From an uncultured Lachnospiraceae bacterium (GTDB lineage: Bacteria > Bacillota > Clostridia > Lachnospirales > Lachnospiraceae), in NCBI GenBank assembly GCA_900315055.1, contig OMXP01000015.1, forward strand, positions 1-46,121: a DNA stretch of 46,121 nt, given 5' to 3'. The position numbers were made by a program, and so were the translations under genes. Position 1 is the first letter of the stretch. Every line of letters starts with the position of its first letter. The notes under the pieces were generated by a model. That model had not been told where the DNA came from. It saw nothing but the letters and a program-made list of their open reading frames with translations, and searched no databases. Below are positions 17,333-26,547 of this stretch, piece after piece.

Positions 17333-17866
17333 TTACGGCATCTCTTCCAGCCTCCTGCCGAATGCGGAAACCCTCTCCAGGATCTCCTGTACAGAGGCAT
17401 TCCTGCCGCCCTGAAACCACGCCTGCAGAGTGCCGGTAAAGAGCCCTGCCATAAGAGGCAGGTCCCCGGGATCTGCGTCCGCAAAAACCGGTCCAAGGCC
17501 TGCAAGGAACGACTCGTAGATCACATCCGTTCTCTTCTGCCGGTACAGCGCCTCCAGAAGATCCGCGTTCTCCGCCTTCATGCAGCCTGCCAGAACGTAC
17601 GCGGACAGCGGCATCTCATCATGAACCGGCCTGTTCTGCCACTCGTTCGCAAGCGTTCTGAACAGCTCCTCACACCACCAGACAAGGAGGTCGATCAGGG
17701 TGTCGAAGTTCCGGTAGAACGTTGCCCTCGACACACCGCTTTCTTCGACCACATCCAGGACGTGGATCTCATCAAAGCTCTCCGCGCGCTTCATACAGGA
17801 GATCAGCCCCTCGAGGAGAAGCTGCGCCGACTTCTTCGCGCGAAGATCCTTTTTCATGTGTACCAT
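17333..17866 (-). CDS. TetR/AcrR-family transcriptional regulator
   Basis: A 177-residue one-domain repressor. The N-terminal helix-turn-helix reads VLDVVEESGVSRATFYRNFDTLIDLL (about residues 37-62), typical of TetR. The C-terminal ligand domain is less conserved, and no ligand can be assigned. ATG 17866 starts two bases after the helicase stop, with AAGGAG ten bases upstream; ATG 17857 is an alternative. It is the last gene of the TerB/ATPase/helicase operon and the nearest regulator to xfp, so it may control either. Confidence 0.85.
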   Translation of the reverse strand: MVHMKKDLRAKKSAQLLLEGLISCMKRAESFDEIHVLDVVEESGVSRATFYRNFDTLIDLLVWWCEELFRTLANEWQNRPVHDEMPLSAYVLAGCMKAENADLLEALYRQKRTDVIYESFLAGLGPVFADADPGDLPLMAGLFTGTLQAWFQGGRNASVQEILERVSAFGRRLEEMP

Positions 17867-17868
17867 GG

Positions 17869-20373
17869 TCAGTCGTCTCCTTCCGGGAGCTTTGGCCCTG
17901 ACAGGCGGTTCAGTCTCTCCAGGACCTTCGGATCAACTGTGGGATCCTTCCGTTCTTCTTCGTTGTGATCGATCCCCTCGACCGCAAGATCCTTCCAGGA
18001 AAGCACGCGCTTTTTCATGCCCTCGACGTCGAGAACGCCCAGTGCAAAGCCCTTGCGGATCAGCTCCTTCGGGACGTACTGGTCGTACTTTTCAAAGTAC
18101 GGAATCTCCTTCGGATAGACGAGTTCCATCGGATCGAGCGGCTCCTTAGCCATGTGCACGAGCACCCGAAAGAACTCTCCCTTTGAGGCCTTCATCGTGA
18201 ACTGCATGTAGTAGGGGCGCGCGCTGTCAAATCCCTTGATGCCAAGAAGCGGCCCGCACTTGATCCGGATGAACCGCTCGAGGGCAAGGAACGCATAGCT
18301 TCCAAGCCAGGGGAACAGCGCCCACATGTCCCCGCCAAGACAGATGAGCGGATCGTCAAGAAGACCGGACTTTCGCGCCATGTTCCTTGCGATCGCAAGG
18401 CGAGAGGCGGCGTGGGGCTTCAGGTACGGGTAGGACAGGTCCTCGGAAAGCACCTGCTTCATTCTCTCCAGGATGTGCGTGTGAATGTCCCCCGGCTCGT
18501 CCCCGAAATACGCGGGCACGATTCCCTTCACCTGATGGCAGTAGACGGTGTGCCGTTTGATGTCGACTTCCTCGACGACCCAGACATGGCCCGCGATCGC
18601 GATCTTCTCCCCCATCGGCGGCGGTTTGACGACGGTGCCGAGCTCTTCGGACTCGCACCGCACCGTGAACTCCTCGTTCTCCTGAAAGACCGCATAGAAG
18701 CGAAACGAGTTGGTGACCCGCTCACCCTCAAGTCCGAGGATCAGTCCCCCGCGCTCGGTCTTTTCGATGTGATCGATGTCGAGGAGGTGCAGGAGAAGAA
18801 CGCGGAAATCGTCGGCGGAAATTCTCGAAAAGTACGAGAGGGAGAGCACCCTCTGTGCGAGCTCTCCCGGCGTCATCTCGCCTCCGGAGGCCAGCGTTGC
18901 CATCGTCTGATGATAGAGCAGGCTGTAGGGCAGGCGGTCGAGTCGCGGGGGCTCGACCCACTTCTCCTCGAGGTAGACCTGCACCAGCGCGATGCCCTGG
19001 ATCAGCTTCCATGGGATGTACTCCGGCAGCATGGCTCTTGGCTCCGGCGGATCCTCCCGCATGAGAAACCACATCTCCGGCGGATCTCCCCGCCGTCCCG
19101 TGCGGCCCATGCGCTGCAGGAAGGACGAGACCGTAAACGGCGCATCGATCTGAAACGCCCGCTCGAGACGGCCGATGTCGATGCCAAGCTCCAGGGTCGA
19201 TGTCGTGACCGTAGTCATGTAGTTGTCCTCGTCCTTCATCTTCTCCTCGGCGGACTGCCGAAGGGACGGGGAGAGGTTTCCGTGGTGGATCAGGAACCGG
19301 TCCGGCTCGTGCCTCGCCTCGCAGTACTGCCGGAGCGTTGTCGTCACCGTCTCCGCCTCCTCGCGGGAGTTGCAGAAGACGAGGCACTTCTTGCCCCTCG
19401 TGTGCTCGAAGATGTACGCAATGCCCGGATCCGCCGCCTTCGGCGCATGGTCTGTCGCCTCCTCGGCGTTCGGGAGGATGTTAAGGCCGTCCGTGGAATC
19501 GGTCCGGACCTCATGTTCCGTTCCCCGCTCGGTGTTCTCGAAGGCCTGCTTCATCGCATCGGAGAGACCCTCGTCCGTGTGGACCACGTTCGTGACGTCG
19601 ACGTCGATGACATCGCCGTCCTTTTCCATCTCTTCTGCCCGCTTTGATTTCTCACCCTCTCCTGCCTGCGGGCCGGAGACATAGAAGTGCTCCATCGAAA
19701 GGCGCCAGACGGGAGCCTTCTCGCGGACCCGCGGGATCACGGTTCCCCGCCCTGTGCCGGATGCGAGAAACCGCCCCGTCGCCTCGAGATCTCCGATTGT
19801 TGCGGAAAGGCCGATGCGCCTCGGGTGGCACCCTGCCATGCGGGAGAGCCGCTCCAGAAGGCACAGCGTCTGCCCGCCCCTGTCTCCCCGCATCAGGGAG
19901 TGCACCTCGTCGATGACAACAAAGCGAAGGTCGAAGAAGAGACTTGCGATCGCCGCGTGCTTGTGAAGAAGCAGTGCCTCGAGGGACTCCGGCGTGATCT
20001 GCAGGATCCCCGAGGGGTGCTTGAGCATCTTCTGCTTGTGGGACTGAGGCACGTCGCCGTGCCAGTGCCAGACCGGGATCTGCTGCTCGTAGCACAGGTC
20101 ACCAAGCCGCTGGAACTGATCGTTGATGAGTGCCTTCAGGGGCCCGATGTAGATACAGCCGATGGACTTTGGCATGTCCTCGGACATCAGCGTCAGGATC
20201 GGGAAAAACGCCGCCTCGGTCTTTCCGGATGCCGTCGAGGCGCAAAGAAGCACGTTGTCGTCGGAGCCGAAGATCGCCTCTCCCGCCGCCACCTGGATGC
20301 CCCGAAGGCTGTTCCAGCCGTTTTTGTAGATGAAGTCCTGCACGAACGGCGCATACCGGTTGAATACGTCCAT
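17869..20373 (-). CDS. Lhr/BrxHI-like superfamily 2 helicase
   Basis: An 834-residue DEAD/DEAH-type helicase. Walker A TASGKT is at residues 47-52, Walker B DEVH near residue 150, motif III GLSAT, then a charged insert (~235-310), motif V TSTLELGIDIG and motif VI QRMGRTGRRG, followed by a large C-terminal extension as in Lhr proteins. It is expected to unwind or translocate on nucleic acid using ATP. The pairing with a BrxD-like ATPase twelve bases upstream matches the helicase-ATPase module shared by type 2 BREX and TerB-linked systems (family knowledge). Start: ATG 20373 with AAGGAAGG upstream; GTG 20379 is possible. The charged insert is richer in Asp/Glu than the rest. Confidence 0.85.
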   Translation of the reverse strand: MDVFNRYAPFVQDFIYKNGWNSLRGIQVAAGEAIFGSDDNVLLCASTASGKTEAAFFPILTLMSEDMPKSIGCIYIGPLKALINDQFQRLGDLCYEQQIPVWHWHGDVPQSHKQKMLKHPSGILQITPESLEALLLHKHAAIASLFFDLRFVVIDEVHSLMRGDRGGQTLCLLERLSRMAGCHPRRIGLSATIGDLEATGRFLASGTGRGTVIPRVREKAPVWRLSMEHFYVSGPQAGEGEKSKRAEEMEKDGDVIDVDVTNVVHTDEGLSDAMKQAFENTERGTEHEVRTDSTDGLNILPNAEEATDHAPKAADPGIAYIFEHTRGKKCLVFCNSREEAETVTTTLRQYCEARHEPDRFLIHHGNLSPSLRQSAEEKMKDEDNYMTTVTTSTLELGIDIGRLERAFQIDAPFTVSSFLQRMGRTGRRGDPPEMWFLMREDPPEPRAMLPEYIPWKLIQGIALVQVYLEEKWVEPPRLDRLPYSLLYHQTMATLASGGEMTPGELAQRVLSLSYFSRISADDFRVLLLHLLDIDHIEKTERGGLILGLEGERVTNSFRFYAVFQENEEFTVRCESEELGTVVKPPPMGEKIAIAGHVWVVEEVDIKRHTVYCHQVKGIVPAYFGDEPGDIHTHILERMKQVLSEDLSYPYLKPHAASRLAIARNMARKSGLLDDPLICLGGDMWALFPWLGSYAFLALERFIRIKCGPLLGIKGFDSARPYYMQFTMKASKGEFFRVLVHMAKEPLDPMELVYPKEIPYFEKYDQYVPKELIRKGFALGVLDVEGMKKRVLSWKDLAVEGIDHNEEERKDPTVDPKVLERLNRLSGPKLPEGDD

Positions 20374-20385
20374 GGACACCTTCCT

Positions 20386-21762
20386 TTACAGAGAAAACGG
20401 GGAAAAATCCCGCTTCTCTTGCGCGGGCTCCGCCGCAATCGTCTGCGCCGTATCGTCCTCCTGCTCTGAGAGCTCGTCCTTTGCAAACTCGAAGGAATCG
20501 GAGTTTAACAGCTCCTTTACGCTCATCTTCGGATCCTGATAGAGGATGTCCAGCACCTCGATGAAGTCGCGGATCACCTCACGCGGCGTGATGTGCGTGT
20601 TTGCGCCGATCCTGCTGTACTCGATCTGAATAAACGTCGCAAGATCCTGATCGGTCAGTTTTGCCTGATAGCCGTAAAGCTGTGCGTGGATGTCCGTGAG
20701 CTTCCCGCAAAGAACCAGCATCTCCTCTGCGGTCAGGGGCTCGAGCCGGATCACGGGTCCCAAAAGATCGCGCACGCCATCTCTTGAAAACCTGCCCTCC
20801 TGCAGGCGGGAACGAAGGGCCTCATAGCTGTAGACACCGCGCCTTGTGTCCTCGATGCACTGGGGCGTTCCGCACATGAGAAAGCCCAGGTACTGTGCCT
20901 TCCCCTGCATGGTGTCGTTGTACATCGTGAGGATCTTCTCGTAGTTGTTCTGCCTCGTGATCGCGTTCGGGATCCGGTAGATGTTCACGAGCTCATCGAT
21001 CATGATCATCATGCCGGCATACCCTGCCTGGTGGAAGAACACGGCAAAAAGCTTCATGTACTCGTACCAGTCATCGTCGGTGATGATGATCGTCACGCCA
21101 AGATCCTTCCTCGCCTCGGTCCTGGTCGCATACTCCCCGCGAAACCACTTGAGGACCTTCGCCTTACCCTCCTCGTCTCCTGCCATGTAGCTCTGGAAAT
21201 ACAGGGACAGAAGCTTTGCAAAGTCAAAGCCGTGGACCATCTCGTTCATCGAGTAGATGACCTCATAGATCTTCTTCTCGACAGCGGAGGCAAAGCCCGG
21301 ATCCGAAGGCGTCATCCCCTCGGAAACCACCTTTGACTCCACGCCCTGAATCCACTTCTCGAGAATCAGGGAGAGGGCACCGCCCTCTGGCTTTGTCTTC
21401 GTGGACATGTTCCGGACAAGTTCCCGGTAGGTCGCAAGGCCCTGTCCGTGGGTTCCCTGGAGACGCCGCTCCGGGGAGAGATCCGCATCGACGACGACAA
21501 AGCCCTTCTCCATCACGTAGTTGCGGATGGTCTGCAGAAGAAAGCTCTTGCCGGATCCGTACTTGCCGACAATGAAGCGAAACGAGGCACCGCCCTCGGC
21601 GATGGTATCGACATCGGAGAGCAGGGCATCGATCTCATGCTTTCTTCCGACCGTCACGTAGGGAAGGCCGATTCTCGGCACGACGCCGCCCTTCAGGGAC
21701 TGGATCACGGCGCTTGCAATGCGCCTCGGGATTTTCCTCGGTCTGTTTTCAGTCTGTTCCAA
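20386..21762 (-). CDS. P-loop ATPase, BrxD-like (DUF2791-type)
   Basis: A 458-residue AAA-like ATPase. Walker A GKYGSGKS is at residues 66-73. Walker B MMIMIDELVNIYRIPN follows near residue 250, and GTPQCIEDTRRGVYSYEALRSRL is the sensor-side region typical of the BREX ATP-binding (BrxD) and DUF2791 families. It probably acts with the helicase encoded directly downstream. The start is a TTG at 21762, set by AAGGAG seven bases upstream, and it overlaps the esterase gene by 14 nt. The acidic C-terminal tail (KDELSEQEDDTAQ) is short. It carries no methylase or PglX partner, so it is not a complete BREX locus. Confidence 0.85.
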   Translation of the reverse strand: MEQTENRPRKIPRRIASAVIQSLKGGVVPRIGLPYVTVGRKHEIDALLSDVDTIAEGGASFRFIVGKYGSGKSFLLQTIRNYVMEKGFVVVDADLSPERRLQGTHGQGLATYRELVRNMSTKTKPEGGALSLILEKWIQGVESKVVSEGMTPSDPGFASAVEKKIYEVIYSMNEMVHGFDFAKLLSLYFQSYMAGDEEGKAKVLKWFRGEYATRTEARKDLGVTIIITDDDWYEYMKLFAVFFHQAGYAGMMIMIDELVNIYRIPNAITRQNNYEKILTMYNDTMQGKAQYLGFLMCGTPQCIEDTRRGVYSYEALRSRLQEGRFSRDGVRDLLGPVIRLEPLTAEEMLVLCGKLTDIHAQLYGYQAKLTDQDLATFIQIEYSRIGANTHITPREVIRDFIEVLDILYQDPKMSVKELLNSDSFEFAKDELSEQEDDTAQTIAAEPAQEKRDFSPFSL

Positions 21763-22441
21763 TCTGACACTCCTTCAGGCACCACGAAATACCCCTCGCG
21801 GTGCGCTTCCCGGCGTCCACGTAGTGGTTTCCGGGATTGATTTCAAAAATAGTCCTTACGTTCTGCGCGGCAAAGCGCTTCTCCATCTCTTCCGTGTTCT
21901 CCTGCACCTTGTTCAGGATCTGATTCTTCACCTTCGCCTCGAGGTCTCCGACCGAAAAGTAGGCGGTCTGTACCGCGGGATTTACCGGGTGCTTCTTTGC
22001 CTTTGCGTAGTCGAGAAGCTTCGGATACCACAGGGAACCGGAAGCACTGCATACGGCACAGAAAGCATCGGTGTTCATTGCTGCCCAGACCGCGAACAGT
22101 CCCGCAAGGGAATACCCGGCAAGGATCCGCCCTTTTGGATCCATTCCCGCCGCAGCCTCGATTGCAGGGATCATCGAATCGGTAATGCAGGTGAGATATT
22201 CCCCGGCACCGCCGTCCCCGTGAATGCCCTTTCCGATCCCGGACACCGGCCAGGGGGTGAGCTCCTTCTCCCAGCTGATTCCCGTCACGATGGCAAGAAC
22301 GCAGGGAAGAGAAAGATTTGCAAGTACTCCGTTCGTCTCCTCGTCGTCAAACCCGTTGTAGAGAACAAGCGGCAGCCTCTCTCCTTCCGCGGTCCTGTGC
22401 AGCCGGATCTGTTTTCCGCAAAGTTCAAGTGTCTGATCCAA
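21749..22441 (-). CDS. Alpha/beta-hydrolase (esterase-like) inside the TerB operon
   Basis: 230 residues, esterase-D/enterochelin-esterase-like. The nucleophile elbow is GYSLAG, with a likely catalytic His in NPGNHYVDAG near the C-terminus. There is no signal peptide. The substrate is unknown. It starts with TTG at 22441, preceded by GGAGGG, inside the last 17 nt of the TerB gene, and overlaps the ATPase start, so it is translationally locked into the operon. An esterase between TerB and ATPase genes is not part of the core module I know and may be an accessory effector or a metabolite-processing enzyme. That role is inference. Confidence 0.75.
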   Translation of the reverse strand: MDQTLELCGKQIRLHRTAEGERLPLVLYNGFDDEETNGVLANLSLPCVLAIVTGISWEKELTPWPVSGIGKGIHGDGGAGEYLTCITDSMIPAIEAAAGMDPKGRILAGYSLAGLFAVWAAMNTDAFCAVCSASGSLWYPKLLDYAKAKKHPVNPAVQTAYFSVGDLEAKVKNQILNKVQENTEEMEKRFAAQNVRTIFEINPGNHYVDAGKRTARGISWCLKECQIGTD

Positions 22442-24059
22442 GATATCCCTCCACGTCTTCTCTGTAATCCTCGATGAGGTTTACCTTCCCGTCGTCTTCT
22501 TCGAGAACGGAGTCCCCGATCTCATCGTAGAACGCCTCGTTGATGCCATCGACAAGGACCGAGAGCATCTGATGGCACTCCCTTGCATACCCTTCCGCGT
22601 CCTCTCCCCGTAAGACAAGAGACAGGAACGTTTTCTGAATGTCTGTCAGTGTAACAGAAGAAGCAGGAACTGTATCCGATGGCTCTTTCCTCTCTTCCCG
22701 GACAGGAGACGGGGCAGGAGAAGAGACCGGTGTCAGGACCGGCGCCGGAGAAACAGCGGGTGAGGGCTCAGGTGCAGGCACAGGAGCCTTAGCCGGCGCG
22801 GAGACGAAGTCTTCCGCTTCCCCGTCGACATTCAGCTGATTGAAGGTATGCTCCGCATCGCTCCGGATCCCGGACAGGCGTGCAAAGTCGATCTCCACCT
22901 TCGGGTGTGCCGCCTCGTAGGCAGCCTTTTTCCGCTCCTCAAGGACCGATGCAATGACCCCCGTGATCAGGCTTTCCACCGCAGAATCGATTCCGGCATC
23001 CTTGAGGGGCGACTTTGTGTGAAAGGCATCCCTGAACTGCCGGTCGATCTCGTGACAGAGGGTGGCCAGGGCAGAACTGTCCCGATAGTTCCAGGCATGG
23101 GAGAGCTTGTGCCAGGTGCCGTTCGTGCAGGTGAAGATGTCGTCCTCGTCCAGCGCAAAGGTGTAGTCCTGATAGTGCAGGTGATCGTAGAAGACCTCGT
23201 CCTCAAAAAGGAAGTACAGGCGGCTGCCCTTTCGCCCGAAGAACTGCTCCGTCAGACTCCGCATGCCGTGCCCCGTGTAGTATCCGCTCACCTGTCCGAA
23301 GCACTGGGCACATACATGGGCAAGAAGGGGAATGTCCTTCTTTGCAGGATTCCCGAAGGGATAGCCGGAGCCTTTGCAGAGTGCCCGGAAGATGGTCATC
23401 TCATCAAATGGCAGCTCCTTAGCCTTTCCGGAAAGATAGTTCTCAAATACCTCGAGGACGTGCACCGCCCGTGGCAGGGTCATGTCCTCTGTTTTCTCTT
23501 CCCGGATCCCGTAGTAGATGCGGTAGTCCTGCATCGCCTGGCCAATTCTCTTTGCTAACAGCTCATCCGCACCGGCCCGGACCTTCAGGGCCTCGAGCTT
23601 CCGGCAGCCCTCTTCCCTTGCACAGCCGATGTTGCCGATCAGTTCATCGAGGTACAGTCCGATAAGAAACCGCTGCTGGAGCACCTCCTCCGTCGTCCAG
23701 GGTGTCACGCTCCCCGCCTTCTCTTCGTCCTGTTCTCTCTTCCGGAGATTTGTTCTCCAGGTGAAGTAGAAGCGAAGCTGCGAAGGGTTCATGCTGTGGT
23801 AGGTCGGGAAATAGCGCGTCATCTGCGCCCGTCCCGTGTAGTCGTCCGTGTAGTCCTCCATGAACTTTCCCTGGGTGTAGAAGTAGTACTCCCTCGCATC
23901 CCTTCTTACGTCCACGGGATCATAGATCTTCTGCATCTGAAGGATCTTTTCCGGGATGGGGTCTTCCTTCCTTGCAAAGGAGAGCGGCACATCGTCATAG
24001 GTCTTTGTAAAGGCAACCTTCCGCTCCATTTCCCTGTTTTCATCAAAGCCCCTGTCCAT
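22425..24059 (-). CDS. TerB-N / TerB-C domain protein
   Basis: A 544-residue protein with a TerB-N-like N-terminal half (RYFPTYHSMNPSQLRFYFTWR, IGLYLDELIGNIG and the KLEALK region). A helical middle and a long Pro/Ala/Ser linker (PAPEPSPAVSPAP) of ~50 residues follow, then a TerB-C-like end (IQKTFLSLVLRGEDAEGYAREC and VDGINEAFYDEIGDSVLEED). TerB-type domains belong to the tellurite/stress-response network and were proposed from comparative genomics to link metal or stress sensing to DNA processing. The gene is first in the operon. ATG 24059 follows GGAGG with five bases between; ATG 24092 lacks a site. The molecular function is unknown. Confidence 0.75.
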   Translation of the reverse strand: MDRGFDENREMERKVAFTKTYDDVPLSFARKEDPIPEKILQMQKIYDPVDVRRDAREYYFYTQGKFMEDYTDDYTGRAQMTRYFPTYHSMNPSQLRFYFTWRTNLRKREQDEEKAGSVTPWTTEEVLQQRFLIGLYLDELIGNIGCAREEGCRKLEALKVRAGADELLAKRIGQAMQDYRIYYGIREEKTEDMTLPRAVHVLEVFENYLSGKAKELPFDEMTIFRALCKGSGYPFGNPAKKDIPLLAHVCAQCFGQVSGYYTGHGMRSLTEQFFGRKGSRLYFLFEDEVFYDHLHYQDYTFALDEDDIFTCTNGTWHKLSHAWNYRDSSALATLCHEIDRQFRDAFHTKSPLKDAGIDSAVESLITGVIASVLEERKKAAYEAAHPKVEIDFARLSGIRSDAEHTFNQLNVDGEAEDFVSAPAKAPVPAPEPSPAVSPAPVLTPVSSPAPSPVREERKEPSDTVPASSVTLTDIQKTFLSLVLRGEDAEGYARECHQMLSVLVDGINEAFYDEIGDSVLEEDDGKVNLIEDYREDVEGYLGSDT

Positions 24060-24166
24060 GGCACCTCCGAAACCGCATCGCTGAAGATTCATTCACGGCA
24101 ACATTATACCAACGTCTCTGCCCGTCCGCCGGACAAATGTGTCCTGCCGGGAAGCATAATGCGGTT

Positions 24167-24196
24167 TTTTCCACACTATCCACAAAGTTATGCACA
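24167..24196 (+). other. Three tandem DnaA-box-like 9-mers
   Basis: TTTTCCACA (24167-24175), CTATCCACA (24176-24184) and TTATGCACA (24188-24196) each differ from the DnaA box TTATCCACA by one base. They lie head to tail in the intergenic region between the TerB operon and malic enzyme, next to a T-rich stretch. The match is sequence-only; no origin genes are nearby. Confidence 0.5.
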
Positions 24197-24247
24197 GGAA
24201 CTGCCCGGAAGTCCTGTTTCTTCGTCCTTTTTCCGCCTCTTCTTCCA

Positions 24248-24275
24248 TTGCAGAATCACTCCGGAATGCTACAAT
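24248..24275 (+). promoter_or_regulatory. Promoter of malic enzyme gene
   Basis: TTGCAG (-35) and TACAAT (-10) with a 16-bp spacer. The leader carries an 8-bp hairpin (next entry). Confidence 0.65.
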
Positions 24276-24286
24276 GGTCACAGTTC

Positions 24287-24307
24287 GGACAGTCATACGG
24301 ACTGTCC
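24287..24307 (+). repeat. Leader hairpin before malic enzyme
   Basis: GGACAGTC pairs with GACTGTCC around a five-base loop, ending 9 nt before the GGAGG. It could be an operator, a 5'-stabilising stem or a translational control element. Confidence 0.5.
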
Positions 24308-24332
24308 CGCATGAATGGAGGTAGAAAACACC

Positions 24333-25502
<1,170 letters not shown>

Positions 25503-25549
25503 AGATAAAAACCTACAAGTCTTCCGGAGAGCGAAATGCTTTCCGGGTA

Positions 25550-25600
25550 AAGCAGCGGCAGGAACTGCAATCCCATGCAGTTCCTGCCGCTGCTTTTCTC
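25550..25600 (+). terminator. Strong terminator of malic enzyme gene
   Basis: A 20-bp perfect stem (arms 25550-25569 and 25576-25595) with a six-base loop. It is followed by a T/C-rich tract that begins TTCTCTC. Confidence 0.9.
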
Positions 25601-25645
25601 TCTTCTGCTTTCCTGCTTCTTCCTGGTCCGCCTTTTCTCTTCTCC

Positions 25646-26065
25646 TCAGATCTTTTCCGGATCAAGAAGCCCTCTCTTCGAGAGCATGTCGACGAGGATC
25701 TCCACGCACTCAAAAACGAGTCCGTCGCAGTGCTGCTTCTTGACCTCGCCCCGCTGCGCGCTCGTGCGGAGAAGATCCTTACAGTTCGTCATGCCCTCAT
25801 GCCTCTCCTCAAACGTACGGAAGAACTCTCCTACCGTCTGCGGGTCGGACAGGCCGTAGAGCCCCAGCACCATGAGGCTTCCCGTGATGGCGCCGCAGGT
25901 CCTGCCGGTGCGCATGCCGGCGCCGAAGGCTCCGGACAGGGCGAAGGTCTGCTCTTCGTTCAGTCCCTTCGCCTTTGCAAAGGGCATGAGAACGCCCTGG
26001 GCGCAGTTGTAGTGAACATCGGTGAGCGCGCGGACGCGCTTTGATTCTGCAAGATATGGATCCAT
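25646..26065 (-). CDS. C_GCAxxG_C_C-family redox-type protein
   Basis: 139 residues of the C_GCAxxG_C_C (redox-sensitive cysteine) family. The expected cysteines are present: YNCAQGV near residue 20, GRTCGAITG, NCKDLL and HCDGLVFECVE at the C-terminal end. No known enzymatic activity is established for this family; redox or metal binding is inferred from cysteine spacing. Start ATG 26065 follows AGGAGG by five bases. It is a single gene, divergent from the glycine riboswitch-symporter unit, with a well-formed promoter whose -10 overlaps a palindrome. Confidence 0.85.
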   Translation of the reverse strand: MDPYLAESKRVRALTDVHYNCAQGVLMPFAKAKGLNEEQTFALSGAFGAGMRTGRTCGAITGSLMVLGLYGLSDPQTVGEFFRTFEERHEGMTNCKDLLRTSAQRGEVKKQHCDGLVFECVEILVDMLSKRGLLDPEKI

Positions 26066-26091
26066 GGTTTCCTCCTGAATTTCCTTTACGA

Positions 26092-26132
26092 ACACTGAAG
26101 TTCAGTGTACGGACGTGCCATCGTTTTTGCAA
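26092..26132 (-). promoter_or_regulatory. Promoter with overlapping palindrome, C_GCAxxG_C_C gene
   Basis: On the minus strand TTGCAA (26127-26132) and TACACT (26104-26109) are 17 bp apart. The -10 overlaps the palindrome ACACTGAA-G-TTCAGTGT (26092-26108), a likely repressor site. Confidence 0.65.
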
Positions 26133-26169
26133 GACAGCATCTGTTTGCAGGACAACAGCTGTGTTTTCA

Positions 26170-26198
26170 TTGACAGATCAACCCTCCTGCACTAAGGT
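26170..26198 (+). promoter_or_regulatory. Promoter of the glycine riboswitch transcript
   Basis: TTGACA (26170-26175), 17-bp spacer and TAAGGT (26193-26198). Confidence 0.75.
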
Positions 26199-26239
26199 AG
26201 AGAGCGTGCGAAAAAAGTGAACAGGCATACGAGAAGAAG

Positions 26240-26405
26240 TCTGCAGGAAAGAGGCTTAACGCCCGCCGTAGGAGTAAAACTCTCAGGTGTCCTTTCGGGA
26301 CCATACCGCAGATGGATCGTGACTCTGGAGAATCCACGGGCTGTTGGCCCTGGTGCCGAAGGGGAAAGGGAGCAATCCTGAATCTCTCAGGCAAAAGGAC
26401 AGAGT
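26240..26405 (+). promoter_or_regulatory. Tandem glycine riboswitch
   Basis: Two glycine aptamers lie in series. Aptamer 1 (26240-26312) is closed by TCTGC/GCAGA and carries GTAGGAGTAAAACTCTCAGG. Aptamer 2 (26313-26405) is closed by ACTCTG/CAGAGT and has the diagnostic GTGCCGAAGG and AATCTCTCAGGCAAAAGGAC. The downstream terminator at 26470-26495 is the expression platform. It controls the symporter at 26548; tandem glycine riboswitches of this type usually turn transcription on when glycine is bound. Confidence 0.93.
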
Positions 26406-26469
26406 GCGCTGCAGGCAGGGAGGCCGCAATAAGGCATCTTCCCGTGCATGCATGAACCAGTACATTCCA

Positions 26470-26495
26470 GGGAGTCGGCGATCCGGCTCCCTTTT
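26470..26495 (+). terminator. Riboswitch-controlled terminator
   Basis: GGGAGTCGG pairs with CCGGCTCCC and is followed by TTTTT, ending about 50 nt before the symporter start. Confidence 0.85.
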
Positions 26496-26547
26496 TGCTG
26501 TCTTTTTTGAGGTGTCCTGCGCATGTGAAGAGGAGGAGAATATATCC

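Noticed and set aside
17869..24059. Complete BREX system
   Set aside because: No PglX methylase, BrxC ATPase, PglZ phosphatase or BrxL is present; only BrxD-like and helicase genes.
24121..24200. Chromosomal origin at the DnaA-box cluster
   Set aside because: No dnaA, dnaN, gyrase or rpmH nearby and no AT-rich unwinding element; treated only as possible DnaA-binding sites.
24315..24332. Upstream ATG start for malic enzyme
   Set aside because: The codons contain the GGAGG binding site of the downstream ATG 24333.
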